A stretch of DNA of 17,636 nucleotides from NCBI RefSeq assembly GCF_001949145.1, contig NW_019091558.1, positions 401,719 through 419,354 on the forward strand, read 5' to 3'. Source of the DNA: Acanthaster planci (Eukaryota; Echinodermata; Asteroidea; Valvatida; Acanthasteridae). The notes below the pieces were generated by a model. The model did no database searches. It had not been told where the DNA came from and saw only the letters and a program-made list of their open reading frames with translations. Below are positions 7,287 through 16,013 of the stretch, piece after piece (the first letter of the stretch is position 1; each line of letters opens with the position of its first letter). The translations under genes were made by a program, and so were the position numbers.

Positions 7287-7770
7287 TTAGCGGTGCTGCT
7301 TCAGCTTGGAATGGAATACATCCAATGAAGAACTATTTACAACGAGAGCGGGTAGATTATTCCAGTCTTTTATAGTGGAAAAAACAAAATGAGTCCTGGA
7401 ATGCTTTAGAGTTATAACAAATTTGTAGAAATTGTTTATCATTCCCACAAGTTTTTCTGGTTTTTGGCTGCGCGAACTCATCTGGGGTCAACGTCAACCA
7501 ATCCGTGTTTCAACTTGAAGAAGCATGCAAAGTCTCTGGTTTCTCCTTCTTGACTGGAGAGTTTCCCAACCAAGCTTATTTAGGGCAATAGTAACAGAGC
7601 CCTCGACTCTATTATAGTTGGTAAAAAATCTGACAGCCTGCCGTTGCACTCTTCCCAATGATTGTATATTGGTTCTACTAATATCATGGATTGTCAAGAT
7701 AAGTTGAGTTTCAGTTGATCTACCTTCATTTTGAGGAAGTGTCTTCGAAGTGTTACCACGTGCAGTCAAG
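7287..7770 (-). mobile_element. CR1/Jockey-like non-LTR retrotransposon, 3' tail only
   Basis: Minus-strand ORFs at 7769-7494 and 7481-7287 together form the C-terminal end of a non-LTR reverse transcriptase. The first carries NIQSLGRVQRQAVRFFTN and VTIALNKLGWETLQSRR, matching the LE.VQRRAARF..N and L.W..L..RR stretch. The second carries the terminal SFHSKLK-like end (TIKDWNNLPALVVNSSSLDV, then FHSKLKQH), matching the W N.LP..VV...S...F...L end. The frame breaks between the two pieces. No palm-domain motifs (such as FADD) are present, so this is a 5'-truncated, dead insertion, as is usual for this class. Confidence 0.8.
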
Positions 7771-7789
7771 AGACAAATAAAACTGTGCT

Positions 7790-8076
7790 AGGGATTGTAA
7801 ACATACTTGGTGTGACTCCAAATGTTGAAAGCTATCAGACAAGCAGGCCTATAAGGCTACCTTGAATATTAAGTACAGTGTTTAAGTCTCATTTAAAAAA
7901 GTGCTGCATTCCCAATACCTATCCAAGAAACCACTGGACGAATGGGTGGTCACCGGGAAGAAAGGTTGTAGTGATTTGACAAGCAGGCCTAGGTAAGGCT
8001 TGTTCACATGTTTGCTGCTACACTCTCTGCAGTTGATCGTTGAGATACTCAAAGGGGTTATTGATTTCGGTGTCAC
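7790..8076. other. No gene seen; left flank of foldback element
   Basis: Non-coding sequence. AAGCAGGCCTA occurs twice, at about 7840 and 7980, in slightly different context. TGATTTCGG lies at 8062-8070, just left of the inverted array, with a near match on the other side at 9438-9446. Confidence 0.4.
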
Positions 8077-8209
8077 GTCAACTCGCCCCCTGACCGACTC
8101 ACCCCTTAACGACTCGCCCCCTTCCAATTCGCCCCATGACCGACTCGCCTCTTACCGACTCACCTCCTGGCCGACTTTCCCCCTCAAGCAAATATGACCG
8201 ACCCCCCCC
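8077..8209 (+). repeat. Left minisatellite array, CTCGCCCCCTGACCGA units
   Basis: Units read ACTCGCCCCCTGACCG, ACTCACCCCTTAACG, ACTCGCCCCCTTCCA, ATTCGCCCCATGACCG, ACTCGCCTCTTACCG, ACTCACCTCCTGGCCG, ACTTTCCCCCTCAAGC, and then after a gap ATGACCGACCCCCCCC. The period is 15-16 bp with variation at TGACC and at CGCC. The open reading frames across it are by-products of the period and are not genes. Confidence 0.85.
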
Positions 8210-8699
8210 AAAAAAAACAATGGTTCTAACCAACGACGTGACACAAATGACTCACGGACGGTGATGGATACTTGGACATCACCACTAATCACTTATTTAT
8301 TCAAAAGCTTCCTACGTCCACTGTCTGATTAGGTTATTTGTACATCCAACATACCCTCAGGATCAACAACTTCAGACCCTCCGTCCCATTAATATTTGGG
8401 TATGTGACTCTATCTTCTTGTAGTGACCCGATATCCAGTTAGTAAGTTAGTTATAGTGTTCTGTTGCTCATTCAGTCGACTGGGACCTCACATATACTGC
8501 GAAAATTGATTTAGGTTCTTGGATATACGCTTTTTGTGTGATGTATAAAGTCATAGTGGTACATTGTACACTAATGTAATTTTTAACGCCCCATTATTAT
8601 TTTTTTATTTGCGTAATTTTTATTCCTTTTTTGGAGTTGAATATCTTTGAGATTGCTCTTAATTTGTTTACAAGTACCGGGCACCAGATGACATGACTG

Positions 8700-8760
8700 T
8701 TTTTCCATGACGTCATGACACGGACAGTGCATGCTGGGATATAATTCAATATGGCCGATC
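8700..8760 (+). promoter_or_regulatory. Promoter-like cluster: CRE and ZNF143-like half site
   Basis: A perfect palindromic CRE, TGACGTCA, lies at 8708-8715. GCATGCTGGGA at 8729-8739 matches half of the ACTACAATTCCCAGCATGC motif (reverse complement) bound by ZNF143-type factors at many animal promoters. An ATG in fair context follows at 8751 but opens only a 9-codon frame (MADQQCDPR, then a stop). CpGs are locally denser than in neighbouring DNA. This could be the 5' end of a non-coding or spliced transcript, or motifs carried within the foldback element. No downstream coding exon was found. Confidence 0.35.
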
Positions 8761-9284
8761 AACAATGTGATCCTCGATGACTGTACTCGCCGAAGAAATC
8801 AGTATTTAGTGTTAATTGTGAACTAATAATTGCATCCTGTGAAGTTATTGGAACCTGAAAGTGTGCAGCGACTGTTACACTCTTTGTCATAAATCATGTC
8901 TCATTAACACTTCCGTAGGTTTGCGTCGCCGGGCATTATGCCTAATATGTACCATTTTTTATCCGAAATAGTCCGCGAAGTTAATTAATTTGGTGGAGTG
9001 TTGGTGTTGTGGCTCACAAAATCTCATAGACAATACACAGGAAAGCTGTGCCATGGCCCATACACACGATAATATTGAATTAGTTTTACCAATATGAACA
9101 AAAATATTGTAACCCCCCAAATTCCACACAAAAGGAATATCCACCAAGCTTTAAACAAACTCGACTTTGAGTGCCTGCTGCAAACCCCGGAACCTATTTT
9201 TAAGGGCAGCAATCACCAATTTCATCTGACTGATTGTATTTTTATCAAATGGTGAATGGGCTGGCCATACATGCTTGGCAAACT

Positions 9285-9428
9285 TAGGGGGGCGAGTCGG
9301 TCATGAGGCAAGTCGGTCAGGGGGCGATTCGGTAACGGGGCGATTTGGCTAGGGGGCAAGTTGGCTAGGGGGGCAAGTTGGTGAGGGGCGAGCTGGTAAG
9401 GGGCAAGTCGGCCAGGGGGCGAGTTGAC
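9285..9428 (-). repeat. Right minisatellite array, inverted relative to left
   Basis: Read on the minus strand it gives GTCAACTCGCCCCCTGGCCG, ACTTGCCCCTTACC, AGCTCGCCCCTCACC, AACTTGCCCCCCTAGCC and further units down to ACTCGCCCCCCTAAG. The period and core match the array at 8077. Just inside the arrays, CAAGCAAATATGACCGACCC (left) and CAAGCATGTATGGCCAGCCC (right, minus strand) also resemble each other, so the inverted similarity runs slightly past the tandem part. Confidence 0.85.
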
Positions 9429-9689
9429 CTTCAATCCTGATTTCAGCTTAACAGTAATACTTCCATGATTCCATACTTCATGATTCGCCGCAGTGATGTC
9501 AATGATTGTTTACAAAATCAGTCAAGTTTGAATGGCAGTACATGTATATGAAACAATGTTACAATTTAGGGGAGGCATGTTGGTGTCTCCAAATTCAATA
9601 AGGGTGCTGTTAAAGGTGGTGGGTATGTCACTACCTCCCACAAATACACACATCTCAGAGCTGTAATGATTTTGGGGACGGATGAGGCA

Positions 9690-11449
9690 AACTGACCATG
9701 ATGATTCCTCAGACTCACAATGCTTCAAATACACCCAGGTCAAGAGCCAACTTGATATTGAAGAATGCTGGCATTCCAGAAAAACGGGCGAGAGAAATGA
9801 AAGACACTTACTTTTCTCAAACGCTGTGTTGGACGAGCTGGCTGGTGCTTCAAAGAATACCAAATCAAATAAGGAGCGACGGATGTTGTCCAATTTTTTG
9901 ATAATAATGTGATAATAAACAGATACGATACGATACCTCACTGACTACACGGGCAATCTACACCTTAAGTGCATCACCGAAAATCCAGGGAGACGGCACG
10001 TGTAACTGTCAGCTTTTCATGTGGTCAGAAGAAAGCTATGTTCTTACATCAAGTTGGTTCAGTTTGCGTCCCGAAATACTTACTTGTGTCAAAGACATCA
10101 GAACTTGTTGCTGAAACTCAAGGCTCTCAAAAACTTGGGAAACAGACAACCCAGACCAGTTCATTAAGGACAGCAATGCGCAAGACATAAATTTGCTGGC
10201 AATCCAAGCCAGATACATCAAATTTTTGGAATGGGCTTGCGTTACAGTAGACAATAGGAAAAAACAAAGCTCATTAAATTTTCCCTCAGCAGAGATGATT
10301 TCTGTGCAAGATTTACAAAAGGACATCCAAGAATTTTGGTTGCATGTTCTCTGCGTGCAGAACCACTATCGTGGCATGTCAAAATGCAAAGAAGTTTTCC
10401 CTGTGACCACTGCATTTTATACATATGGTTTTTGTTCCGTGCGTTCCACTTGAAGAAGTACAAAGTGGTTATAAGGTAACAAGACTTCGATTCATGCCGT
10501 TGTAGTTTACTACAGGGATAAAGACTGTAGGATAGTCCACAAAAGCCTAGCCTCAGTCTCAGGTGAAAGAGCCCACAATACATCCACAATACTTGCAAAA
10601 AATGCAAGTTTGATGCCAAAGTTGAAGGAAACTGTGTCAGTCCAACAGTCTGATTGCACAATAATAAAAAAAAGGACAATGTTTTCAGTGGTATGTGACC
10701 GCGATAAGTTGTTCGCCGGTGTAGAAGCACAGTGGGATTACTTCGAAGCAGGGCATGGGAAAGGAGCCTGTGATGCATCGGTGGTGCTGTTAAGGTCTGG
10801 TAGATGAAGCTGTCGCGAAAAAAGCTGCAGTGATACTGGATGCTCATTACTTTTTGCTTGGGCTTGCCAGGAGCGCCATGGAAAGGAGGGCAACAATATA
10901 GAGTACTTCTTCATCACAAAGGATGATTGCGTTGCCAGTGGACGGGCAATCGCCGATAAATGGTCCAACTTGAAGACATTTCAGGGCACACTTACCTCGC
11001 ACTCTGTTTTGATTGATTGTCATTTAGTGATGAGGAATGACTCTTGCTAGTGCAGCAAGTGCTACAACATCAACAACGACCATGATAGGGATGTAATGTG
11101 TAGTGGTTGGACACTCTGGAACCTTCCAGAACAGATCCCTCAAAATACTGCCAACACGCCCAAACTAAACCAGAACAATTGGTTCGGACCACGGAGCAAA
11201 ATCATCTACCGTACAGACGACTGGGTAGCAGCGGTGTACAACGAGAAGTGGCACATTGGACAGGTACATTGGACGCTGAAAACCTTTTCGTTAACTTTAT
11301 GAAGCGCAATGAAGCGACAAGTTTTCCGAGTTCTTCAAATGACCCGTATTCAATCAGATGACCTGTGGATCCCTAGAAGCAAGATTCTATGCCGCATAAG
11401 TGAACCCAAACATACAGTATCATCAAAACATTTATTTCGATTGAAATGA
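9690..11449 (+). pseudogene. Intronless, frameshifted copy of an HGKGACD-motif metazoan family
   Basis: Collinear blocks, spread over all three frames, match a large, poorly named protein family that is common in cnidarian, hydrozoan and fish genomes. In order they are PRSRANLILKNAGIPEKRAR (about 9734), FSNAVLDELAGASKN (about 9815), QDLQKDIQEFWLHVLCVQ (about 10305), HAVVVYYRDKD and GERAHNTSTIL (10490-10590), QWDYFEAGHGKGACD (10730-10774) then GGAVK, VDEAVAKKAAVILDAHY, EYFFITKDDCVASGRAIADK (about 10902), DDWVAAVYNEKWHIGQV (about 11218) and LFVNFMKRNEATSF (about 11280). It ends IPRSKILCRISEPKHT and a TGA at 11447. There are no introns and many single-base shifts and stops. The biochemical role of the family is unknown to me. 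A retrocopy or a dead mobile-element-linked ORF are the likely origins. Confidence 0.68.
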
Positions 11450-11990
11450 CATGGACAAGTCGGAGATCGAAGCCAACGGCAGAGAAAAACTGAAGAAAAA
11501 CACTGACAAATTTGAATCGAAACATATGTCACCAGTTTCATACACAGATAACATATGTATGTTTATTATGAGATTGTTCTCATACTTTCCTTTTATAACT
11601 TCTTCTACTTGTAGGATTGTAGACCTACTTTTAGGTTGGTAGATCTATAAAATGCTAGTATAAGTTTTCATTCATTGGCAAATGAATCCTGAGTGCCAGT
11701 GATCCTAGAAACAAAGGGTTTTGGAAATAATGCCTTTGGTAGCAAACCTGCAATTACTGTCTTTTTTGCACGTTTGAACGCGTCTTTTTCAAATCAACAA
11801 TGGTCTAGCAAACTATTATTACCGAAAGGATATTCTCTAATCATAAGCCAAATGTAATTAAAAGGAAACATACGTTACTAAAGTGCAAACATACGTTTCC
11901 ACAGTTTGACTCGATTTTTCAATAAGCTTCTCTCACGAAAAGTTATTTTTACTGCTTAAACCGAAGTGTTCACAACGGTAGGCGTTCGAA
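11450..11990. other. No gene seen upstream of the microprotein ORF
   Basis: AT-rich non-coding sequence. ACATACGTT occurs twice (about 11868 and 11890). TACGTTTCCACAG near 11900 could serve as a splice acceptor for the small ORF that follows, but no matching upstream exon is recognised. Confidence 0.35.
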
Positions 11991-11991
11991 A

Positions 11992-12105
11992 ATGTCAGAA
12001 GAAGAAAATGAATATTTACAATTGTGTATAAAACTGACGACGTTTCTCCTTGGATTAACACTTCTGTGGTTTATTTTACTTATGCTACCCGTTAAGTTTT
12101 TCTAA
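11992..12105 (+). CDS. Single-pass membrane microprotein, 37 residues
   Basis: The ORF runs from an ATG with A at -3 (GAAAATGT) to TAA at 12103-12105. The peptide has an acidic, soluble start (MSEEENEYLQLC), then IKLTTFLLGLTLLWFILLML, then PVKFF. That is one strongly hydrophobic helix of about 20 residues with a Lys before it and a short Lys-containing tail. The layout resembles single-helix SERCA regulators (sarcolipin, sarcolamban, phospholamban) in size, acidic N-terminus and Leu/Phe-rich helix, but no residue-level family call is secure. It was found by reading, and its length is below usual ORF cut-offs. A GTAAGT donor-like site begins at 12109, shortly after the stop, so this may be a whole coding exon followed by an intron in the 3' UTR. 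A chance ORF remains possible. Confidence 0.42.
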   Translation: MSEEENEYLQLCIKLTTFLLGLTLLWFILLMLPVKFF

Positions 12106-12935
12106 CATGTAAGTCATAATGTTGTCCTTACCGGTCCTTTCAGAAAAAAAATGCATTTGTGCAAAGAATAGTGTGGCAATTTTAAGCAGATGAAAACGAA
12201 AGAAGCGATAGGTAACGTGTTACTTTAGGGAAACTGTCGCCAGGTATACATGTGTTTGAGAGAAAAAAAAAGGGAAATGTGATGTGTTAAATGTTCATAC
12301 TTCATGGAAATATTTTGTTTGGCATTAAACTCCAAACTTGTAACGTGAAGTTGAAATTTCAGATTTTCCTTTTTCCATTTGCGCTGATTTACTGGAAATT
12401 GGTCTAATGCATCATGAGTTGGAGTTGTACTGGTACATGTACATTGCCATACATGTATGTGAGCACAGATCACCAATTACAACTCCATTCATGTATATTG
12501 TTTCTGAATGTTATTTACATATTTTGGGGTTGGTACGAGAATCACACACAGAGTTTTAGCAGGTAACCTTTGTTTTTGAGCACGGTTTTGGGGCGCTTAG
12601 ACAAATTCTGTAAGCAGCTCTGTGAAATTGGGCTGTGCATTTACGGCATTTGCTTATTCTTGATGCTTTTACATTTCATTACTGAGTAAATGCTTTTGCT
12701 GTTGTTGGTGCATCAAAACTGATGATCTTTCTCTTGCAGTATGAACGTATTTATGTATTTTGCCAAAAAGTCTAAAATGAATATACAAAGTTTTGGAACT
12801 TTACCTTAATACTGGTTTGGTAATGATATGGCAGATTTAATAAAAACAATCAGTTGCAAAAAAGTTTGTAGATCCATTGTTCATATTCATTTAAACATTT
12901 TGACACACAAATTTGACTTTTTACCCAGACATAAA
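12106..12935. other. No gene seen
   Basis: AT-rich, with ACATGTACATTGCCATACATGTATG near 12436-12460, a local palindromic TACATGTA cluster. The 83-codon minus-strand ORF at 12225-12476 has no family character. Nothing else is supported. Confidence 0.4.
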
Positions 12936-13102
12936 GTACTCTGACTTGTACTCGTAATTTACAAATACTCGTACTCGGAGACAGGAGTGCTCAATCTCAT
13001 ACTCGGAGGTACAAGTACACGTACTTAAAAATCAGTTCTTGTACTTGGCTTGTACTTGGGAAATTAAAGTACTCTGCAGTACTCGGAAAAAAGGTACTCA
13101 AC
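12936..13102. repeat. Degenerate GTACTCG/GTACTTG array
   Basis: About fifteen scattered copies of GTACT(C/T)G or the reverse form (CGAGTAC/CAAGTAC) occur within 165 bases, for example ACTTGTACTCG, ACTCGTACTCGG, GGTACAAGTACACGTAC, TTGTACTTGGCTTGTACTTG, CAGTACTCGG and GGTACTCAAC. Both orientations are mixed, which makes it partly self-complementary. This style of repeat is seen in animal genomes as decayed subterminal repeat clusters of DNA transposons, but no TIR or TSD is visible here. Confidence 0.6.
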
Positions 13103-13436
13103 TACCACACCTGAGTTTTCTGAGAGGTGTGAAGCTCAAGATGCGGAACCGAACCGACATTTGACGCGGATCTGGTGGGTGGTGGCCCTCTTCCAGAAGT
13201 TGAAACCAGGTCTCAGGATTGTCCCCTGATGACTGAATAATAGGGCAATAATTGTATGCACTGTCCGTTTGATTTTCACGAAGATTCAACCACAACTTTA
13301 TCCCTAACCCCCTGGGGTTGTATGTAAAATCGTACGGAACCTGAGGATGTGGGACTTTCAGAAGAGTTGTAGAATTGCTATGGAGGTTAGAAAACATGGA
13401 TGTGGAGTAAGGGCGAATTAAACTTGGATGAGACAT
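13098..13436 (-). CDS. Unassigned 112-residue ORF, possible exon
   Basis: A minus-strand ORF from ATG at 13436 to a stop near 13098 reads YNPRGLGIKLWLNLREN, NYCPIIQSSGDNPETWFQLL and EEGHHPPDPRQMSVRFRI. The balanced composition, with Pro, Trp, Gly and charged residues, looks like real protein more than chance, and the plus strand is closed in this stretch. Near its 3' end a donor-like CTCAG|GTGTGG (about 13106) would allow splicing. I do not recognise the family. It is either an exon of an unseen gene or part of a mobile-element ORF. The overlap of a few bases with the GTACTYG array at its 3' end favours an exon ending at the donor. Confidence 0.35.
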   Translation of the reverse strand: MSHPSLIRPYSTSMFSNLHSNSTTLLKVPHPQVPYDFTYNPRGLGIKLWLNLRENQTDSAYNYCPIIQSSGDNPETWFQLLEEGHHPPDPRQMSVRFRILSFTPLRKLRCGS

Positions 13437-13439
13437 TAT

Positions 13440-13840
13440 ATTTCTGTTTGCAGCAGATCACAGTGCTTTTCCGCATTCCTAAAACTATGCTAAAACTGAA
13501 TTTGCTATTGATGTATGTAATAACATCAGAAACAAATTCCAAGGATATCATCGTGACATCTCTTCGTATATAGAATAAGGAGATTGGGTTGGACCTACCC
13601 TGTAAATTTGATGATAATCAGAAACTTTCTTATGTGAAACAAAATTGTAAGTCACACAATTTTCCAAACTACCCAGAATTTTTTAAATACTTTTAGTTTA
13701 CAAGACATGTTGACAAGAATACTGAAAAATACACACACAAAAAAAGAATTTAACAAGATGCCATTTTAGCCATTGTGATATTTACCCTGACCTATCAGGC
13801 TTTAATGCGAAAGGCTTGTGGGCTCATCCAAAGAATGCAC
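13440..13840. other. No gene seen
   Basis: AT-rich non-coding sequence between the unassigned ORF and the 140-bp repeats. I find no exon, tRNA-like box or tandem structure. Confidence 0.35.
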
Positions 13841-13844
13841 AAAA

Positions 13845-14175
13845 CACTTTTGAAGTTCGTATACAAAATATGTCTAAAGTTATCACCCTGAAAAGGTTTC
13901 TATTGTTTTAAGTCATTGTGACCTTGAACGTTGACCATACACTCCCAGGTGCAATAGGCTGCTTAAGATCATAAATACCAATCCATAAATCAAATTTGAA
14001 GTTAATTCGTAAGATATTTCTAACTTTATAATGAAAATTTCGATTGTTTTAGCTGTTGTGACCTTGACTTTTGGTTTTTGACCCAAATTCAATAGGCTTC
14101 TTAGATCACCAAGAATAACCCACAAACCAAATTTCAAGCTCATGAACAAAGTATTTCTAAAGTTATTGTGTTAAG
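13845..14175. repeat. Tandem copies of a ~140-bp repeat with TGACCTTGA boxes
   Basis: Two full units and one partial unit share the order ATTGTTTTA, TTGTGACCTTGA, TTGACC, AATAGGCT(G/T)CTTA, GATCA, CC(A/C)ATAAA or CACAAACCAAATTT, TTGAAG and then TATTTCTAA. ATTGTTTTA starts at 13902 and again at 14043, a spacing of 141. The TTGAAG/TTCAAG points at 13849, 13996 and 14133 give 147 and 137. TGACCTTGA is the reverse of TCAAGGTCA, an extended nuclear-receptor half site. Repeats of this general style, with TGACCTTGACCTTTGACC, are widespread in marine invertebrates. Confidence 0.65.
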
Positions 14176-14179
14176 TGTT

Positions 14180-15580
14180 TGAGAGTTCAAACCACTTCTT
14201 TTGGGGAGAATTTCATAACTGTACAAGCACCTCAATGATTGGGTTCCACAACTTGTGGCTGTTATGAAGAAGTGGCAGTTGCAATGGATGGTGCTGCTAT
14301 CATTAACACTACCTTTGGTTTTTAGCTTTAGAAAGACAACTTAACGTTGAGTTGTTTTTAAACACTGCTGTTTCAGCTGTAATCTGGGCTCTGCACTCTG
14401 TTCTGCAACAAGTTTGACAGGCCCGCTCTCCTTGACAAAGCGATACCACTCTTGATTTATCGTTTTGTTCCTTGCCAAAGTAAAACTCAGGATTTTGGTC
14501 GATATTCCGCTGCAGGAAGCCACAACACAATTCCAAGGCATCCTGGCATGATTTCTCAATCAGGCATAACGTGAAAGCGGAACACTGTGTACATGTACAT
14601 GGTGCACGTATTGTATTGTAACTGTACATGTATTATGTGATGTCTCTGCAGTTGCTGTGAAGCACCCTCGTTGGTGGCAGTGAGCAGAAATGTAGAGCAA
14701 GTGCAATTTTTGAATATTTAATTAATGATTTTCTTTTGTCAATTATTTAATATCAGTGGCTAAAAACTGGCAATTTTGTACACACAGTCAGTCTTACATA
14801 CTTCATTAACAACACCATTCACTTTTGGATGGGGATTACTAATGGGCTTTAAGGACAGGCAGTAACAACAGATCAAGTGTGCTACATGTGATTTATCTGG
14901 GTGAATGTCAAAATGTCACACCCCTTTGGCAAAAGGGGTTTGAAAATGTGTCATGGGCACTCTTCTCAAGAAAGCTGAATTCAGACAGAGGTCACTAAGT
15001 GGCTTGGAATAACAGAATGATAGAAGTATGCTAGGTCTGAATTGGAAGTGCATTAAGTAGGTTTAATAATAACTTGGTATCCCAAGTAATAGAATGTAGT
15101 CTACCATATCTAAGATTTTCATAGACCCAATGCATACCTGCTTATATCAGGCTAATCTTACCGTTAGATCCTACCTGGTTTTTTTTAAAAATCCTATACA
15201 TGTACTCAAATTACAGTCCACGAAGTACCAAATTTCAGCCCTTTTCACCTGTGTCTGTGTGCAGCAGGTACGTCAGAGGACTTAGTCCGTTTGTTTCTGT
15301 GATGTGGAAAGGTTGGCATCAATTTGGGATCACACGCTGTAACAAATCAAAAGACAAATCAAACCATTTCTATTGGTAACTTTATAAACAGTTTTCAAAT
15401 AAGAATCCCATTAATCCTCTGTGGATGTCTCCAACTTATTCTCAGACTGAAATAAATTACCGTGCACACACGCTTCAGTTTGTCTTCTGGCCACAGCTTT
15501 GTTTTATTTCCAATAACTCTTTGAATATTGCCAGATACCAGAAGTTTTTTGGGCAAACTGGCAACAAAATTGCATTTTAA
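14180..15580. other. Long stretch with no supported gene
   Basis: Non-coding as far as I can see. Minus-strand ORFs of 106 and 72 codons overlap at 14309-14629, and one reads MPWNCVVASCSG, but no zinc-finger pattern follows through. A small hairpin ACCCCTTTGGCAAAAGGGGT lies near 14922. TACATGTACAT occurs near 14590 and 15196. A possible 57-nt exon at about 15216-15272 has weak sites only. Confidence 0.4.
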
Positions 15581-15582
15581 TC

Positions 15583-15889
15583 GGGCACACCAGACCCAGC
15601 CATGAAATAGGGCACACCAGGCCCACCCAAAACACAGCCCCTTAGACCGTGTTAATATTCAGGGCACACCAGACCCTGCTACAAGTATGGCTCACCAGAC
15701 CATCATAAGTGTAATTAGGGCGCACCAGGCCCACCATAAATATGGCACACCAGGCCATCAAAGTTAGGCCCCACCTGGCCCATCATTATACAACTCTAAA
15801 CATGGCACTGTAGCCCCTGTTAATGTAACACTTATAATACACCTGGCTCACCCATAACTCCTGAATAACAATTGGGCACACCAGATCCT
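15583..15889 (+). repeat. Interspersed GGGCACACCAGRCCC minisatellite
   Basis: About ten copies of a 16-base core recur over 300 bases: GGGCACACCAGACCCA, GGGCACACCAGGCCCA, GGGCACACCAGACCCT, GGCTCACCAGACCATCA, GGGCGCACCAGGCCCA, GGCACACCAGGCCATCA, GGCCCCACCTGGCCCATCA and weaker ones, ending GGGCACACCAGATCCTA. Spacers of 10-40 AT-rich bases (often ATAAATAT or ATCATAA) separate them, so it is a higher-order, decayed array. All copies point the same way. No coding frame runs through it. Confidence 0.75.
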
Positions 15890-16013
15890 AAAATCAGTAA
15901 AAGCGAACAGTCATGTTAACACCCATTAATTATTAACTCTGTAGTGAAAACACTAAAACTGAATTATTAAATCTGCAGGCACCCGATGTTCCCCTGTTGG
16001 AGACTTACGGGAG

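Larger units (their letters stand above)
8077..9428. mobile_element. Candidate foldback element with minisatellite termini
   Basis: The segment begins GTCAACTCGCCCCCTGACCG and ends with the reverse complement of GTCAACTCGCCCCCTGGCCG. Behind each end lies an array of the same degenerate 15-16 bp unit (about CTCGCCCCCTGACCGA), in opposite orientation: about 7-8 units at the left (8077-8209) and about 9 at the right (9285-9428). Inverted termini made of short tandem units are the hallmark of foldback elements (Drosophila FB; sea urchin TU, whose outer domain has units of about 15 bp). The interior of about 1.1 kb has no transposase-like ORF. TGATTTC(G/A)G flanks the pair at 8062-8070 and 9438-9446, but several bases away from the termini, so a target duplication is not established. 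Confidence 0.6.

Noticed and set aside
8000-8197. Plus-strand ORF rich in SP and DRL repeats
   Set aside because: Same cause: it runs through the left minisatellite array.
8077-9428. CRISPR-like repeat arrays
   Set aside because: Units are contiguous and degenerate without unique spacers, and the host is a eukaryote.
9222-9434. Minus-strand ORF with repeating LAP motifs (RLAPYQLAPHQLAP)
   Set aside because: It is the 15-bp minisatellite read in an open frame; the period is a multiple of three, so the frame stays open without selection.
9522-9941. 139-codon minus-strand ORF
   Set aside because: Antisense to the start of the HGKGACD family relic, whose plus-strand blocks are recognisable.
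10242-10847. 201-codon minus-strand ORF
   Set aside because: Antisense shadow of the HGKGACD family relic; composition (Cys, Leu, His, Ser rich) and lack of motifs indicate chance openness.
12436-12460. TACATGTACAT palindromes, here and at other positions
   Set aside because: TACATGTA is very common in many marine invertebrate genomes and is not a specific signal by itself.
14309-14629. Overlapping minus-strand ORFs with MPWNCVVASCSG, reminiscent of a THAP zinc finger start
   Set aside because: The spaced C and H of a THAP domain, the conserved Pro and the AVPTIF-like end do not follow, and two frames overlap without preference.
15216-15272. 57-nt mini-exon with ACAG acceptor and CAG|GTACGT donor
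   Set aside because: No neighbouring exon in compatible phase and no protein character in any frame.
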